From positions 1 to 64,000 of the forward strand of contig NZ_JAJGNI010000001.1 in NCBI RefSeq assembly GCF_020781975.1: 64,000 nt of DNA, written 5' to 3'. The stretch is from Microbacterium schleiferi (GTDB lineage Bacteria; Actinomycetota; Actinomycetes; Actinomycetales; Microbacteriaceae). Made by a program: the position numbers and the translations under genes. Shown here in pieces: positions 1 to 6,696 of this stretch. How positions within the stretch are numbered: the first letter of the stretch is position 1; every line of letters begins with the position of its first letter. The notes under the pieces were generated by a model. It searched no databases, was not told where the DNA came from, and was given only the letters and a program-made list of their open reading frames with translations.

Positions 1-371
1 GTCCGGTTCGGAGGGCGGCCAGCAGAAACCCACCCGGCGCAAGCCAGACAGGGCGCTGCTGGCCGACCCTACACGGAGCACTGGACGAGCGAAGGCAAGC
101 TCTACTGCTGCGCGATCAAGGACGTGTTCTCCAACCGAATCGTCGGGTACTCGATCTCAGATCGGATGACCGCGAAACTCGCCGTAGACGCCGTCCGAAA
201 TGCTGTCGCGCGCCGCGGTGAGGTCGCCGGCTGCATCCTGCACGCCGACAGGGGCAGCCAGTTCCGCAGCCGCGCGATGGCCCGCGAGTTGCGCCGCCAC
301 GACATGGTCGGATCGATGGGAAGAGTCGGCGCTGCGGGGACAACGCGGCCATGGAGATGCTCCTATCGCTG

Positions 372-1431
372 TCAAGTGGGCGTGGGCGTGCTTTCCAGGA
401 GTCGGAAGATGTGACGGGCGTAGTACCTCTTGAGGCACCGCATCGCTTCTCTCTTCGTCTTACCCTGAGCGATCCGTCGCGCGAGATAGTCGCGCGTCTC
501 AGGGTGCACCTTCACGCGCGCGAGGATCGCGGTGTGAAGCGCTCGGTTGAGCTGACGGTCACCGCCGCGTGAGAGGACGATGCCGCGTCTGGTTCTGACC
601 TGAGGTGGCTTCCAGCGGTGCGACGCCGCCGAGCCGAGCGAAAGCGGCTTCGTTACGGCATCGCCCGGCGTGAGACCAGGAGATGAGGATTTGCGCGGCG
701 ACGAGCGTGCCGATGCCCGGTTCGTTGAGCAAAGCGGGGCAGATCTCGCGGACGATCGGAAGCATCGCGAGCTCGAGTTCGCGGCATTCGGTCGTCAGCT
801 GCTTGATCCGGGTCGCCGTGCTGCGCAGGGACAGTTTGGTGGCGGCGTGCTCGGGCTCGGTCGCCGTGTCTGGACGGAGCCGGATGCACCGGTCGACGAG
901 TTGTCCGAACGTGAGCCCGCGGAGGTCCTCCCGGAGATCGACGGGTGCGGTGACGATGAGCGCCTTGAGCACGTTGATCGCGGCGACCCGGGCGAGCTTC
1001 GCGGAATCCCGGGCCACGATGAGCGTTCGCAAACCCTCGCGAAGTCCTCGAGATCGTGGCGTTGCCCAGGTTTTGCGGCCGAGTGTCTCGCGTGCCGCGC
1101 GCACCGCGTCGAGCGAGTCAGACTTCGCTCCGTCCTTCGATGCGCGGGTGCTCGGGTGGTCGAACTCGATCACGAACTCGCCCTTCTCTGCCAAGGTCGC
1201 GGCGAGGCCGGCGCCGTAGCTGCCGGTCGACTCGATCGCCCAGGCGCGGCGCTCGTCGACGGTAAGGGTCTTCGCCCATCGGAGCGCCTGGCCGTACCCT
1301 CGTCGCGTCGCAGGGAATGTCGCTGCTGCCAGTTCTCCTTGCGTGGTGACGCTCACGACGGCGGCGGTGACGCGATCACGGTCAGGGTCGACGCCGATCA
1401 CGTGGTCTACCAGTTCTGCGAGATCAGTCAT
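372..1431 (-). pseudogene. IS110-family transposase, one-base frameshift
   Basis: This is a DEDD/RuvC-like plus transposase_20 recombinase. The N-terminal part has the DEDD start (VDHVIGVDPDRDRVTAAVV) and the C-terminal part the family motif NEPGIGTLVAAQIL followed by FARLGGVAPLEATSGQ. The open frame stops early at 559 after QTRHRPLTRR. In the next frame the expected continuation is intact (RGGDRQLNRALHTAIL ... KRYYARHIFRLLE) down to a stop at 372. The span of 1060 nt is 3n+1, so one extra base near 583-590 inactivates the gene or is a sequencing error. Confidence -1.
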
Positions 1432-1650
1432 GCCCGTTTCCTCCTTCTTCTTCGATGGAAACCACCGACGGAAGGGATCGAGGCAGGACTGTGATGAGTC
1501 ACCCGAAGGGACATGCTCCTAATCAAGCCATCTGAAGTCGGCGGTGCGGCTGGCGGACATATCTCCAAATGAGGACACCGGAGGGTCGGTCATTCTGCGG
1601 GTCACGTCAGCCGACACCACCTTGCCGCGCAGCATGATCCGAGTGTCACA
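1432..1650 (-). ncRNA. Candidate IS110 non-coding end (possible bridge RNA region)
   Basis: About 220 bp without a supported gene lie between the IS110 transposase start and the resumed IS3 frame. In IS110-group elements the non-coding end upstream of the recombinase encodes a structured bridge (seek) RNA that pairs with target and donor DNA. Position and length fit this. I have not demonstrated a fold or guide loops, so the RNA itself is an inference from family knowledge. Confidence -1.
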
Positions 1651-1914
1651 GTCGTTCTGGTCACTGCTGCAAACGAACGTCCTCAACCAGCAGCGGTGGG
1701 CGACCCGGCAGGAGCTGCGACTCGCCATCGTCGTTTGGATCGAGCGGAAGTATCACCGCCAGCGCGCCCAGGACACCCTCGGCGGCTTGACGCCCATCGA
1801 GTTCGAAGCCAAGCTAGCCGAGCCGCTCACACTCGCGGCCTAAACCGAACCTGTCACCAGTTCGTTCCTCACGCCCGTGGCTCGGAATCGTCGGTAGCCG
1901 CGGCTCTCGTAAAC

Positions 1915-1933
1915 ATCGCTTCTGGCGATTTTT
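1915..1933. terminator. Hairpin next to the tRNA-Lys 3' end
   Basis: Stem ATCGC / GCGAT around a 5-nt loop is followed by a T run on the plus strand. On the minus strand it lies about 20 nt beyond the CCA end of the tRNA-Lys half, so it could have ended that transcript too. The stem is short, so this is a weak terminator call. Confidence -1.
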
Positions 1934-1948
1934 CGAGTAACGCTGACA

Positions 1949-1989
1949 TGGTGGGCCCGGAGGGGCTCGAACCCTCGACCCGCGGATTA
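1949..1989 (-). tRNA. Host tRNA-Lys(TTT), 3' half (split by prophage; attL)
   Basis: On the minus strand this reads from TAATCC (tRNA positions 36-41) through the variable loop, a T arm with GGTTCGAGCCC, acceptor strand CGGGCCC, discriminator A and CCA. The acceptor strand pairs perfectly with GGGCCTG of the 5' half at 39865-39859. The two halves minus the shared core make 76 nt. Sequence to the right (from 1990) cannot complete an anticodon stem, so this half is non-functional on its own. Confidence -1.
1984..1989. other. attL core GGATTA
   Basis: The six bases GGATTA are shared with 39825-39830 and correspond to tRNA positions 36-41 on the minus strand (last anticodon base, 3' side of the loop, start of the 3' stem). 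Left of it is host tRNA, right of it phage DNA. Six base pairs fits the overlap length used by tyrosine recombinases. Identity does not extend beyond the core on either side. Confidence -1.
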
Positions 1990-2059
1990 TCAGGATGACG
2001 TTCTAGGCGAACTGATCCGAGTCGACTTCTCTCGCGAACGCTTCGGAGTGTCAGCATGA
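1990..2059 (+). other. Detached 3' extension of the phage repressor gene (viral-form C terminus)
   Basis: When attR-left and attL-right are joined at GGATTA to rebuild attP, the repressor frame (…RNKD) continues through TAT at 1990 for 23 codons. The tail begins YQDDVLG, ends RFGVSA, and stops at TGA 2057-2059. The stop overlaps the ATG of the next gene as ATGA (2056-2059), the usual tight spacing of a real operon. In the prophage this piece is cut off from its start codon. It probably acts as a destabilising tail, by analogy with integration-dependent immunity phages; the degron function is inferred. Confidence -1.
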
Positions 2060-2301
2060 GCGTGCTCGTCCATCACCCGATTGCAGTGAAGAGCGGCCGC
2101 GGATGGGCTGTGGAATGCACCTGCGGGCGGGATGACCTGAACCTCGCCCGCATCACATCGAAGGCCGTAGCGTCGCGACAGTGCGCCGCGCACACCCGAG
2201 TCGTCCTCGCGACCGGTGGCGCTGTCACCAGTGCGGCAGCGGATGCGGCGCAGATCTATCAGCGCAGGATCACCGACGACGGGTACGCGGTACGCCTATA
2301 G
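2056..2301 (+). CDS. Small phage protein between repressor tail and integrase
   Basis: An 81-aa protein of unknown function (starts MSVLVHHPIAVKSGRGW) with a single CTC motif and no clear domain. Its ATG overlaps the stop of the viral-form repressor, so on the phage genome it would be translated as part of a repressor-orf-integrase operon. In the prophage its upstream part is replaced by host tRNA DNA, so it probably loses its promoter. It could be a small regulator of integration or immunity, but only position supports that. Confidence -1.
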   Translation: MSVLVHHPIAVKSGRGWAVECTCGRDDLNLARITSKAVASRQCAAHTRVVLATGGAVTSAAADAAQIYQRRITDDGYAVRL

Positions 2302-2435
2302 CCGAACCTGTGCACCAGAGCGTGTGAACGACCCGCCCCGTCATTGCCCTCGAATCTCTGGGCGTGGCGACGCTCGCCTCCGGCGGCCGCTGATCTATAG
2401 CGTCTCCTCCACCAGCAAACCTTCAGGAGGATGAA

Positions 2436-3344
2436 ATGTTGACATGGGAACCCGTACTCGCCCACTTCGCCGCATACCAACATGCCGCGGGCCTCGCAGA
2501 GCGCACCATCCACGGCCGTGAAGCCGTGCTGCGGATGCTCGCCGAACACACAGGGCTGCAACCGAGGCAGATCGAACCCGTCGACCTGCTCATGTTCCTC
2601 GGCAGACCCCACGCCCGCACCGGCAAGCCCCTCTCACCCGGGACGAAACAAGTCGAACGGTCCTACCTGCAGACCTGGGGGAAATGGATGGTCGCGGAGG
2701 GCTACCTCGCCCACGACCCCACAGCCCGCCTCCCCAAAGTAAAAGTTCCCCGCCGTCGGGCGCGACCCCTCAAGCTCGAACACATCGAACTCATGCTCGA
2801 CTCCGGCGCATACCGCCGCACCCGCGACATCATCACCATCGCAGCCCTCACCGGGCTCCGCGTCGGCGAGGTCGTGAAGATCCGCGGCGAAGACGTCGAC
2901 TGGGTGACAAACAGCATCCGATCCACCCGCAAGGGCGGCCTCGAGCATGTCGTGTGGATGCCAGAAGACGTACAAACGATCGCGCGGCGGATGCCGAAGG
3001 CCGGGTGGTGGTTCCCGTCCCCATACAAGAACCACCAGTTCCCTGACGGCGGCGGTCACATCCTCATGAAGTCCGCATCCTCACGGATCTCCCGCGTGCT
3101 CCGACGAGCCGGCATCACAGACCCGAACATCACCGGGCACAGCCTCCGACACTTCTACGCCACCGTCCTCCTCCGCGGCGGCGCACGCGTCCGCGTCGTC
3201 CAAGAAATGCTCGGCCACGCTTCCCTCGCCACCACACAGCTCTACATCGAAGTCACCGACGACGAGATGGCCGAAGCAACCGAAGTGCTCCCGAGGATCA
3301 GCCCGCGCGAGCGTTCCGGGCGTGCGTCTAGACTAGCCGCATAG
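2436..3344 (+). CDS. int: Tyrosine-type phage integrase
   Basis: 302 aa, normal for a XerC/D-sized phage integrase. A SAM-like core-binding domain (about 1-95) precedes the catalytic domain with Arg142 (TGLRVGEV), His235 and Arg238 (GHSLRHFY), His261 (LGHASLATTQLY) and nucleophile Tyr270. It would recombine attP with the anticodon loop of tRNA-Lys(TTT). ATG at 2436 has AGGAGG five bases upstream. The C terminus RASRLAA ends in the three residues that ClpXP recognises in ssrA tags. Integrases of integration-dependent immunity phages are also short-lived, so the tail may limit Int levels. Position next to attL and downstream of the repressor in attP supports the role. Confidence -1.
   Translation: MLTWEPVLAHFAAYQHAAGLAERTIHGREAVLRMLAEHTGLQPRQIEPVDLLMFLGRPHARTGKPLSPGTKQVERSYLQTWGKWMVAEGYLAHDPTARLPKVKVPRRRARPLKLEHIELMLDSGAYRRTRDIITIAALTGLRVGEVVKIRGEDVDWVTNSIRSTRKGGLEHVVWMPEDVQTIARRMPKAGWWFPSPYKNHQFPDGGGHILMKSASSRISRVLRRAGITDPNITGHSLRHFYATVLLRGGARVRVVQEMLGHASLATTQLYIEVTDDEMAEATEVLPRISPRERSGRASRLAA
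3329..3334 (+). promoter_or_regulatory. Possible -10 box for the phage tRNA
   Basis: TAGACT lies inside the last integrase codons, about 19 bp before the mature tRNA 5' end. No convincing -35 is seen. It would let the tRNA be made in the lysogen when int is off, but the call is tentative. Confidence -1.
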
Positions 3345-3352
3345 TTCCGACC

Positions 3353-3424
3353 GCCCCCGTAGCTCAGAGGCAGAGCAACCGGCTTTTAACCGGTGGGTCG
3401 AGATATCGTAATTCTCCGGGGGCA
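3353..3424 (+). tRNA. Phage-borne tRNA-Lys(TTT), likely replacement for the split host gene
   Basis: A cloverleaf can be drawn. The acceptor is GCCCCCG/CGGGGGC with 7 of 7 pairs, the D stem GCTC/GAGC with a 7-nt loop containing GG, and the anticodon stem ACCGG/CCGGT is perfect around CTTTTAA (anticodon TTT). The discriminator is A and CCA is not encoded. The T arm is odd: stem GAGAT/TTCTC has a mismatched closing pair and the loop ATCGTAA deviates from the usual TTCRANY. It has the same anticodon as the tRNA broken by the prophage. It lacks the GGATTA core, so its own integrase should not attack it. Confidence -1.
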
Positions 3425-3472
3425 CACCGCGGCGTAGACGCGCACACTGGCTCCCCGGTACGATCCGGTGGC

Positions 3473-3790
3473 ATGAACCGCCGCGCAGCAATCGCTACCG
3501 TCGCCCTGGCTGCGATCACCTTGACCGGATGCGCCACTACCACGCCGGAGGATTTCGCGGATGCGTGGGATACGTGCGTCAGCGCGTACGGAGCGCTGCC
3601 ACGCGAGCTCGACGTGCTGGCAGAACAGAACCCTGGCACGAAGGTGGACCGGGAGACACCGTGTGAGAACTGGGTGGAATCCCAAGGTGAGGACGGTTTC
3701 GTGGACTTCTGGGGAGACCCGGACGAGTACATGGACTTCGTAGTTTCCGCTGCCAAGGTTGATGCCCTCGCATCCCTGCAAGACCAGTAA
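3473..3790 (+). CDS. Small prophage lipoprotein
   Basis: 105 aa with a lipoprotein signal peptide: MNRRAA start, hydrophobic segment and lipobox LTGC with Cys at about residue 19. The rest is acidic, with two more cysteines (WDTCV, TPCENW) and no domain I recognise. It sits alone between integrase/tRNA and the lysis genes and is oriented away from the late genes. Such position and a surface location suit a lysogenic-conversion or superinfection-exclusion gene; this is inference from context only. Confidence -1.
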   Translation: MNRRAAIATVALAAITLTGCATTTPEDFADAWDTCVSAYGALPRELDVLAEQNPGTKVDRETPCENWVESQGEDGFVDFWGDPDEYMDFVVSAAKVDALASLQDQ

Positions 3791-3808
3791 CCCAGGAACG
3801 ACAAAAGA

Positions 3809-3852
3809 CGCCCCCGGACCCCGTCATCGCGTGGATGACAGGCCCGGGGGCG
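3809..3852. terminator. Convergent terminator hairpin
   Basis: Stem CGCCCCCGGACC / GGCCCGGGGGCG is nearly perfect around a loop of about 20 nt, between the ends of the plus-strand lipoprotein and the minus-strand lysin. It can stop transcription from both sides. Confidence -1.
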
Positions 3853-3866
3853 CGAGTGTGTTGGTG

Positions 3867-5642
3867 TTACTGCTTTTCGGTCTTGGGGACGTTCGCGAGC
3901 GCGAGACCACCGAGGAGCGGCAGCAGGTATCCGAGACCCGCCTTCGCCCCGGCCAGTGCGACCTCGATGGGTGGGAGGCCAGCCGCGGCGGCGGTTGTGA
4001 CCGCTTCGACGACTTCGCTGGTCGTCCACACCGCGGCACCGCCGAGCACGATCGACGCGTACAGGATCACCCGCGCGCGGGCGGACTGGATGATCGCCCC
4101 GATTGCTGCGGCCACGTTCGCCGGGTTCACGTTCGCTGGGAGTTCCGGCGGCGTGTACGTCGGCCGTTCCGGCTCGGGTTCGGGCTGTTCGGGCATGGGT
4201 TCCTCCTCCGGTGTCTCCGGGTCAGGTCCGGGCTGGGTGGGTTCCGGGTCGGCCGGATCAGGCACTGGCTGCTCGATGTGCCCGTTGATCCGGTTCGCTT
4301 CGGTCACGATCCGCTCGAGGTCGAGAGTGCCGGGGCATTCGGTCGCTACCCAATGGTTGTGGGGGTACACGTTCACGCCGACCTTGAGCTCGCCGAGCTG
4401 GTGGCGGGCCGCGATGTCGGCGACGAGGCGCGCGGACAGGTCGTAGACGGCATCCGTGATGGGCCGGTCGGGTCCGCCTTCGTGCTCGATCGAGATCCCG
4501 TTCGCGTTGGAGTAGGCGTCGCCGTCGCCGTGGGCGTACTCGGCCTCGGGGACGTACTGGTGGATCTCGGTCTGCCCGATGCCGTACTGGGTGGATGTTC
4601 CGGTGCCGCGGCCGTCCTTGATGGTGCCGGGGTTTTGGAAGTGCGCGTCGGTCCCGGCGAGGGTGCCGTCCATCCAGTGCAGCGTGATGTGCGTCTTCAC
4701 CGCAGCCGGTTCCCGGTATCCGTAGTTCGGGGAACCGACCCACGTAGCAAGCGGCGAATCCGGGGCGCGGTTCTTCCACGGCTGCGCAGGGTCGAGCTGC
4801 GGGGTTGCCGGCGGCGCGGTCGGTGTCGACGGCACCGTGGGGAACGCGCGGCCGTCCGTGATCGGCCCCCACTTCGCATCCTTCTCGAGGCTCTCCGCGA
4901 CCTGGAACCGGTACGTCCCGCACGAGCACTGATTACCCCAGTCGTCATCCGCGGCCCAGTTGTGGAACAAGCCCCGACCCTGAAGGTACTGCTGGATCTC
5001 CCGCGTCGACCGGGATACCTGCTTCTCGCCAGCGATGATGACCCGCGCCACCCGGGACGTATCCGGCCCGAAGATGGAATCCGCGACCAGACCCACCCAC
5101 TCCTGGAACGTCTTCGTGCCGCCTCGAGTCTTCGGGCCGGGGTCGCCGTCGATCTCCCCGTCGTACAGGCCGAGCGACTTGAGGAACCGCTGCGCGTCCG
5201 TGACCGGCATCGCACCGTCCGGCACGGATGCGGTGGTGGCTCCGGTGTGTTCGAGGTGCCACGGCTCGTTGTAGTGGTCGTACCCGGCGGGGTCGAAGTT
5301 GAACCGGTGCGCGTTGTCGCGGATCCACTTCGACCTGGGGTTCCCGTACCGGGTGACCCCGGCGTCGGCCCCGCTGTCGCGGATGTCGATCGCGCGAGGC
5401 CCGACCGGGTTCGTCTCGACGTGGAAAGCTTTCGGGTCGTCGGGGTGCGCGGCACGGACGTTCGTGGTCTTCGCCACAGCGAACGCGTGCCAGAGGTCGT
5501 ACTGTTCCTGCCACGTCCGCACACCCGACGAGATGATCAGGTCGAGGCCGAAGACGCGACGGAACTCCGCCTCGAGACGGGAGTAGTCTCCCGCGACGTT
5601 CGCAGCGACCCGCTGCCCGTCGACGATCACGTAGGTGGTCAC
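3867..5642 (-). CDS. Multidomain endolysin: M15 peptidase + amidase + C-terminal membrane segments
   Basis: 591 aa from the GTG at 5642, chosen because AGGAGGG lies 8 bases upstream. Residues 1-135 look like an M15 D,D-/L,D-carboxypeptidase (SGVRT at 39-43, HVETNP...AIDIRD at 74-89, EPWHLEH at 126-132). Residues 145-265 hold two repeats resembling peptidoglycan-binding modules (FLKSLGLYDGEIDGDPGPKT, IQQYLQGRGLF). Residues 310-455 look like an amidase_2 N-acetylmuramoyl-L-alanine amidase (THITLHW, ISIEHEGG, ATECPG). A Pro/Glu-rich linker (460-500) leads to two hydrophobic segments (about 524-540 and 566-584). It would cleave the peptide stem and the amide bond at lysis. Membrane segments at the end of a lysin are unusual. 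Confidence -1.
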   Translation of the reverse strand: MTTYVIVDGQRVAANVAGDYSRLEAEFRRVFGLDLIISSGVRTWQEQYDLWHAFAVAKTTNVRAAHPDDPKAFHVETNPVGPRAIDIRDSGADAGVTRYGNPRSKWIRDNAHRFNFDPAGYDHYNEPWHLEHTGATTASVPDGAMPVTDAQRFLKSLGLYDGEIDGDPGPKTRGGTKTFQEWVGLVADSIFGPDTSRVARVIIAGEKQVSRSTREIQQYLQGRGLFHNWAADDDWGNQCSCGTYRFQVAESLEKDAKWGPITDGRAFPTVPSTPTAPPATPQLDPAQPWKNRAPDSPLATWVGSPNYGYREPAAVKTHITLHWMDGTLAGTDAHFQNPGTIKDGRGTGTSTQYGIGQTEIHQYVPEAEYAHGDGDAYSNANGISIEHEGGPDRPITDAVYDLSARLVADIAARHQLGELKVGVNVYPHNHWVATECPGTLDLERIVTEANRINGHIEQPVPDPADPEPTQPGPDPETPEEEPMPEQPEPEPERPTYTPPELPANVNPANVAAAIGAIIQSARARVILYASIVLGGAAVWTTSEVVEAVTTAAAAGLPPIEVALAGAKAGLGYLLPLLGGLALANVPKTEKQ

Positions 5643-5666
5643 TGTGCTGTCCCTCCTGGGAACGAC

Positions 5667-5691
5667 GAAGGCCCCCACGAGGGGGGCCTTC
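5667..5691 (-). terminator. Strong hairpin just upstream of the lysin ribosome-binding site
   Basis: GAAGGCCCCC / GGGGGCCTTC is a perfect 10-bp stem around a 5-nt loop, ending 25 nt before the lysin start. No T run follows. It may attenuate read-through into the lysin or delay its translation until late in infection. Confidence -1.
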
Positions 5692-5753
5692 AGAGGATGG
5701 TGTGCTCGGGGAAACCTGAGCTATGGACGGATCCTAGAATGTGAAAGTCGCGC

Positions 5754-5993
5754 TTACGCTTGCGACCGCCACGCCTGAATCGTCGGGGCAGACAGGGCGG
5801 TCAACGCGGCGAGTTCACGGACGGACGCACCATGCGCGGTCGCGGCGAGGACCGCGGCACGGTACTCATCCCGAGCGGTAGACGCCGCATCCTGCGCAGC
5901 GGCATCGGCGGCACGCGCAGCAAGGATGCGTTCACGATCCGCATCAGACACCCACCCGCGAGGCTGAACCACACCACCGAGAGTATCGGTCAC
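5754..5993 (-). CDS. Small helix-turn-helix-like phage protein
   Basis: 79 aa. After an Ala-rich, probably coiled N-terminal helix (RILAARAADAAAQDA) the C-terminal half resembles a helix-turn-helix (GASVRELAALTALSAPTIQAW). Its start overlaps the end of the upstream gene by four bases (ATGA at 5990-5993), so the two are translated together. Likely a small DNA-binding protein; the target is unknown. Confidence -1.
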   Translation of the reverse strand: MTDTLGGVVQPRGWVSDADRERILAARAADAAAQDAASTARDEYRAAVLAATAHGASVRELAALTALSAPTIQAWRSQA

Positions 5994-6418
5994 TGCTCGA
6001 TCGCCTTCATCCAGTTGTCCCGCGACCGCAGGTAGAGCGTCTGCCCGGTATCGGTGACCATGTACGGCATCATCACCTCATCGAGCGTCGCAAGCTGCGC
6101 GTCGATCAGCGCGGACTGCGCCTCAAGCCAGTCCTTCGCGATCCGCCACGCCACCCGAGCCGCCTGCTCCGGTGTGCACTTCGAGCGAGCCACCTGCTTG
6201 TCGGCCCGCATCGCGGCGAGCACACCGTCGGTGCGCACGGGCAGCTCGAAGTCGCGGAAGCCGTAGTCGGTCTTCATCGTGAACGCGAGGCCCGCGGGCA
6301 CGCCATCGTCATCGAACATGGTAGAGATCCTGGTGACGCCGCGGCGAGCGAGCGCACTCTGGATCTCCCCCATCGTCTTGGAGACTTCGATCGACGTCGT
6401 GTAGTTCAGGATCGGCAT
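5990..6418 (-). CDS. Conserved phage protein of unknown function
   Basis: 142 aa (starts MPILNYTTSIEVSKTMGEIQ). The pattern 'alpha/beta N-terminus, FTMKTDYGFRDFELPVR, helical middle with WRIAKDWLEAQ' recurs in phage and plasmid hypotheticals, but I know of no assigned function. It forms a two-gene operon with the small HTH-like protein and lies outside the structural gene block. Confidence -1.
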   Translation of the reverse strand: MPILNYTTSIEVSKTMGEIQSALARRGVTRISTMFDDDGVPAGLAFTMKTDYGFRDFELPVRTDGVLAAMRADKQVARSKCTPEQAARVAWRIAKDWLEAQSALIDAQLATLDEVMMPYMVTDTGQTLYLRSRDNWMKAIEQ

Positions 6419-6540
6419 AACTCAAACGTACTACCTTCCTGCACACCCCGTACAGGCGGCATGCACAGTTGGAGTGTTATGCGCAGCTATTCGAGTTGCA
6501 AGTTCGCTGCCTGAAACACGGCTGGGATACACTGCCGACC

Positions 6541-6696
6541 ATGACTGACCGGGAGCCTCCCATCCATCACATAGGGAAGCGCTACTCGGCATGGCAGAAT
6601 CGCGCAGATCGGTTCACCGTTGGTGACATTGTCCTGATCTCCTCGCCGCTGGTCATCTTGCTAACCGGCCCCGCATGGCTCCCGTGGATCTTCTGA
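6541..6696 (+). CDS. Small membrane-associated protein upstream of the Wzy-like gene
   Basis: 51 aa (MTDREPPIHHIGKRYSAWQN...), with one hydrophobic C-terminal segment (GDIVLISSPLVILLTGPAWL). Its 3' end overlaps the next gene by 22 bp, suggesting translational coupling. A TACACT -10-like box lies about 8-13 bp upstream of the ATG, so the transcript may be nearly leaderless. No function can be assigned. Confidence -1.
   Translation: MTDREPPIHHIGKRYSAWQNRADRFTVGDIVLISSPLVILLTGPAWLPWIF

Larger units (their letters stand above)
357..1650 (-). mobile_element. IS110-family insertion inside the IS3 transposase
   Basis: The IS3 reading resumes as TCGTTCTGG at about 1651 after breaking off at ATGGAG (about 356), so roughly 1.29 kb was inserted. 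An AG dinucleotide is present at both junctions and could be the recombination core. Inside lies an IS110-type transposase on the minus strand with a very short 3' end (357-371) and a long non-coding region of about 220 bp upstream of its start (1432-1650). A 9-bp direct repeat ATGCTCCTA lies at 357-365 and 1513-1521. The exact ends are inferred from the interrupted host frame. Confidence -1.
1..1843 (+). pseudogene. IS3-family transposase (orfB, DDE integrase core), split and frameshifted
   Basis: This is the catalytic OrfB of an IS3-family element, which would cut and join DNA at the IS ends. Positions 1-360 encode typical IS3 integrase-core sequence (EGKLYCCAIKDVFSNRIVGY, then HADRGSQFRSR and GSMGRVGAAG). 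After this the frame shifts by one base, so the expected GDNAAME continues in another frame. The insertion of an IS110-type element at about 357-1650 then breaks the gene. The C-terminal part resumes near 1652 (SLLQTNVLNQQ, TPIEFEAKLAEP) and stops at 1843. The 5' end lies outside the window. A transposase-dead relic, certain at family level. Confidence -1.

Noticed and set aside
670-1494. 274-codon plus-strand ORF opposite the IS110 transposase
   Set aside because: Antisense to recognisable transposase sequence.
1949-1989. tRNA-Ile(GAT) remnant, suggested by CTGATAA before the 3' half
   Set aside because: The TGA of CTGATAA is phage sequence right of the core. The acceptor stem and length match the tRNA-Lys 5' half at 39865.
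3759-5744. 661-codon plus-strand ORF opposite the lysin
   Set aside because: Arg/Val/Asp-rich shadow of a clearly supported multidomain lysin; no ribosome site or family pattern.
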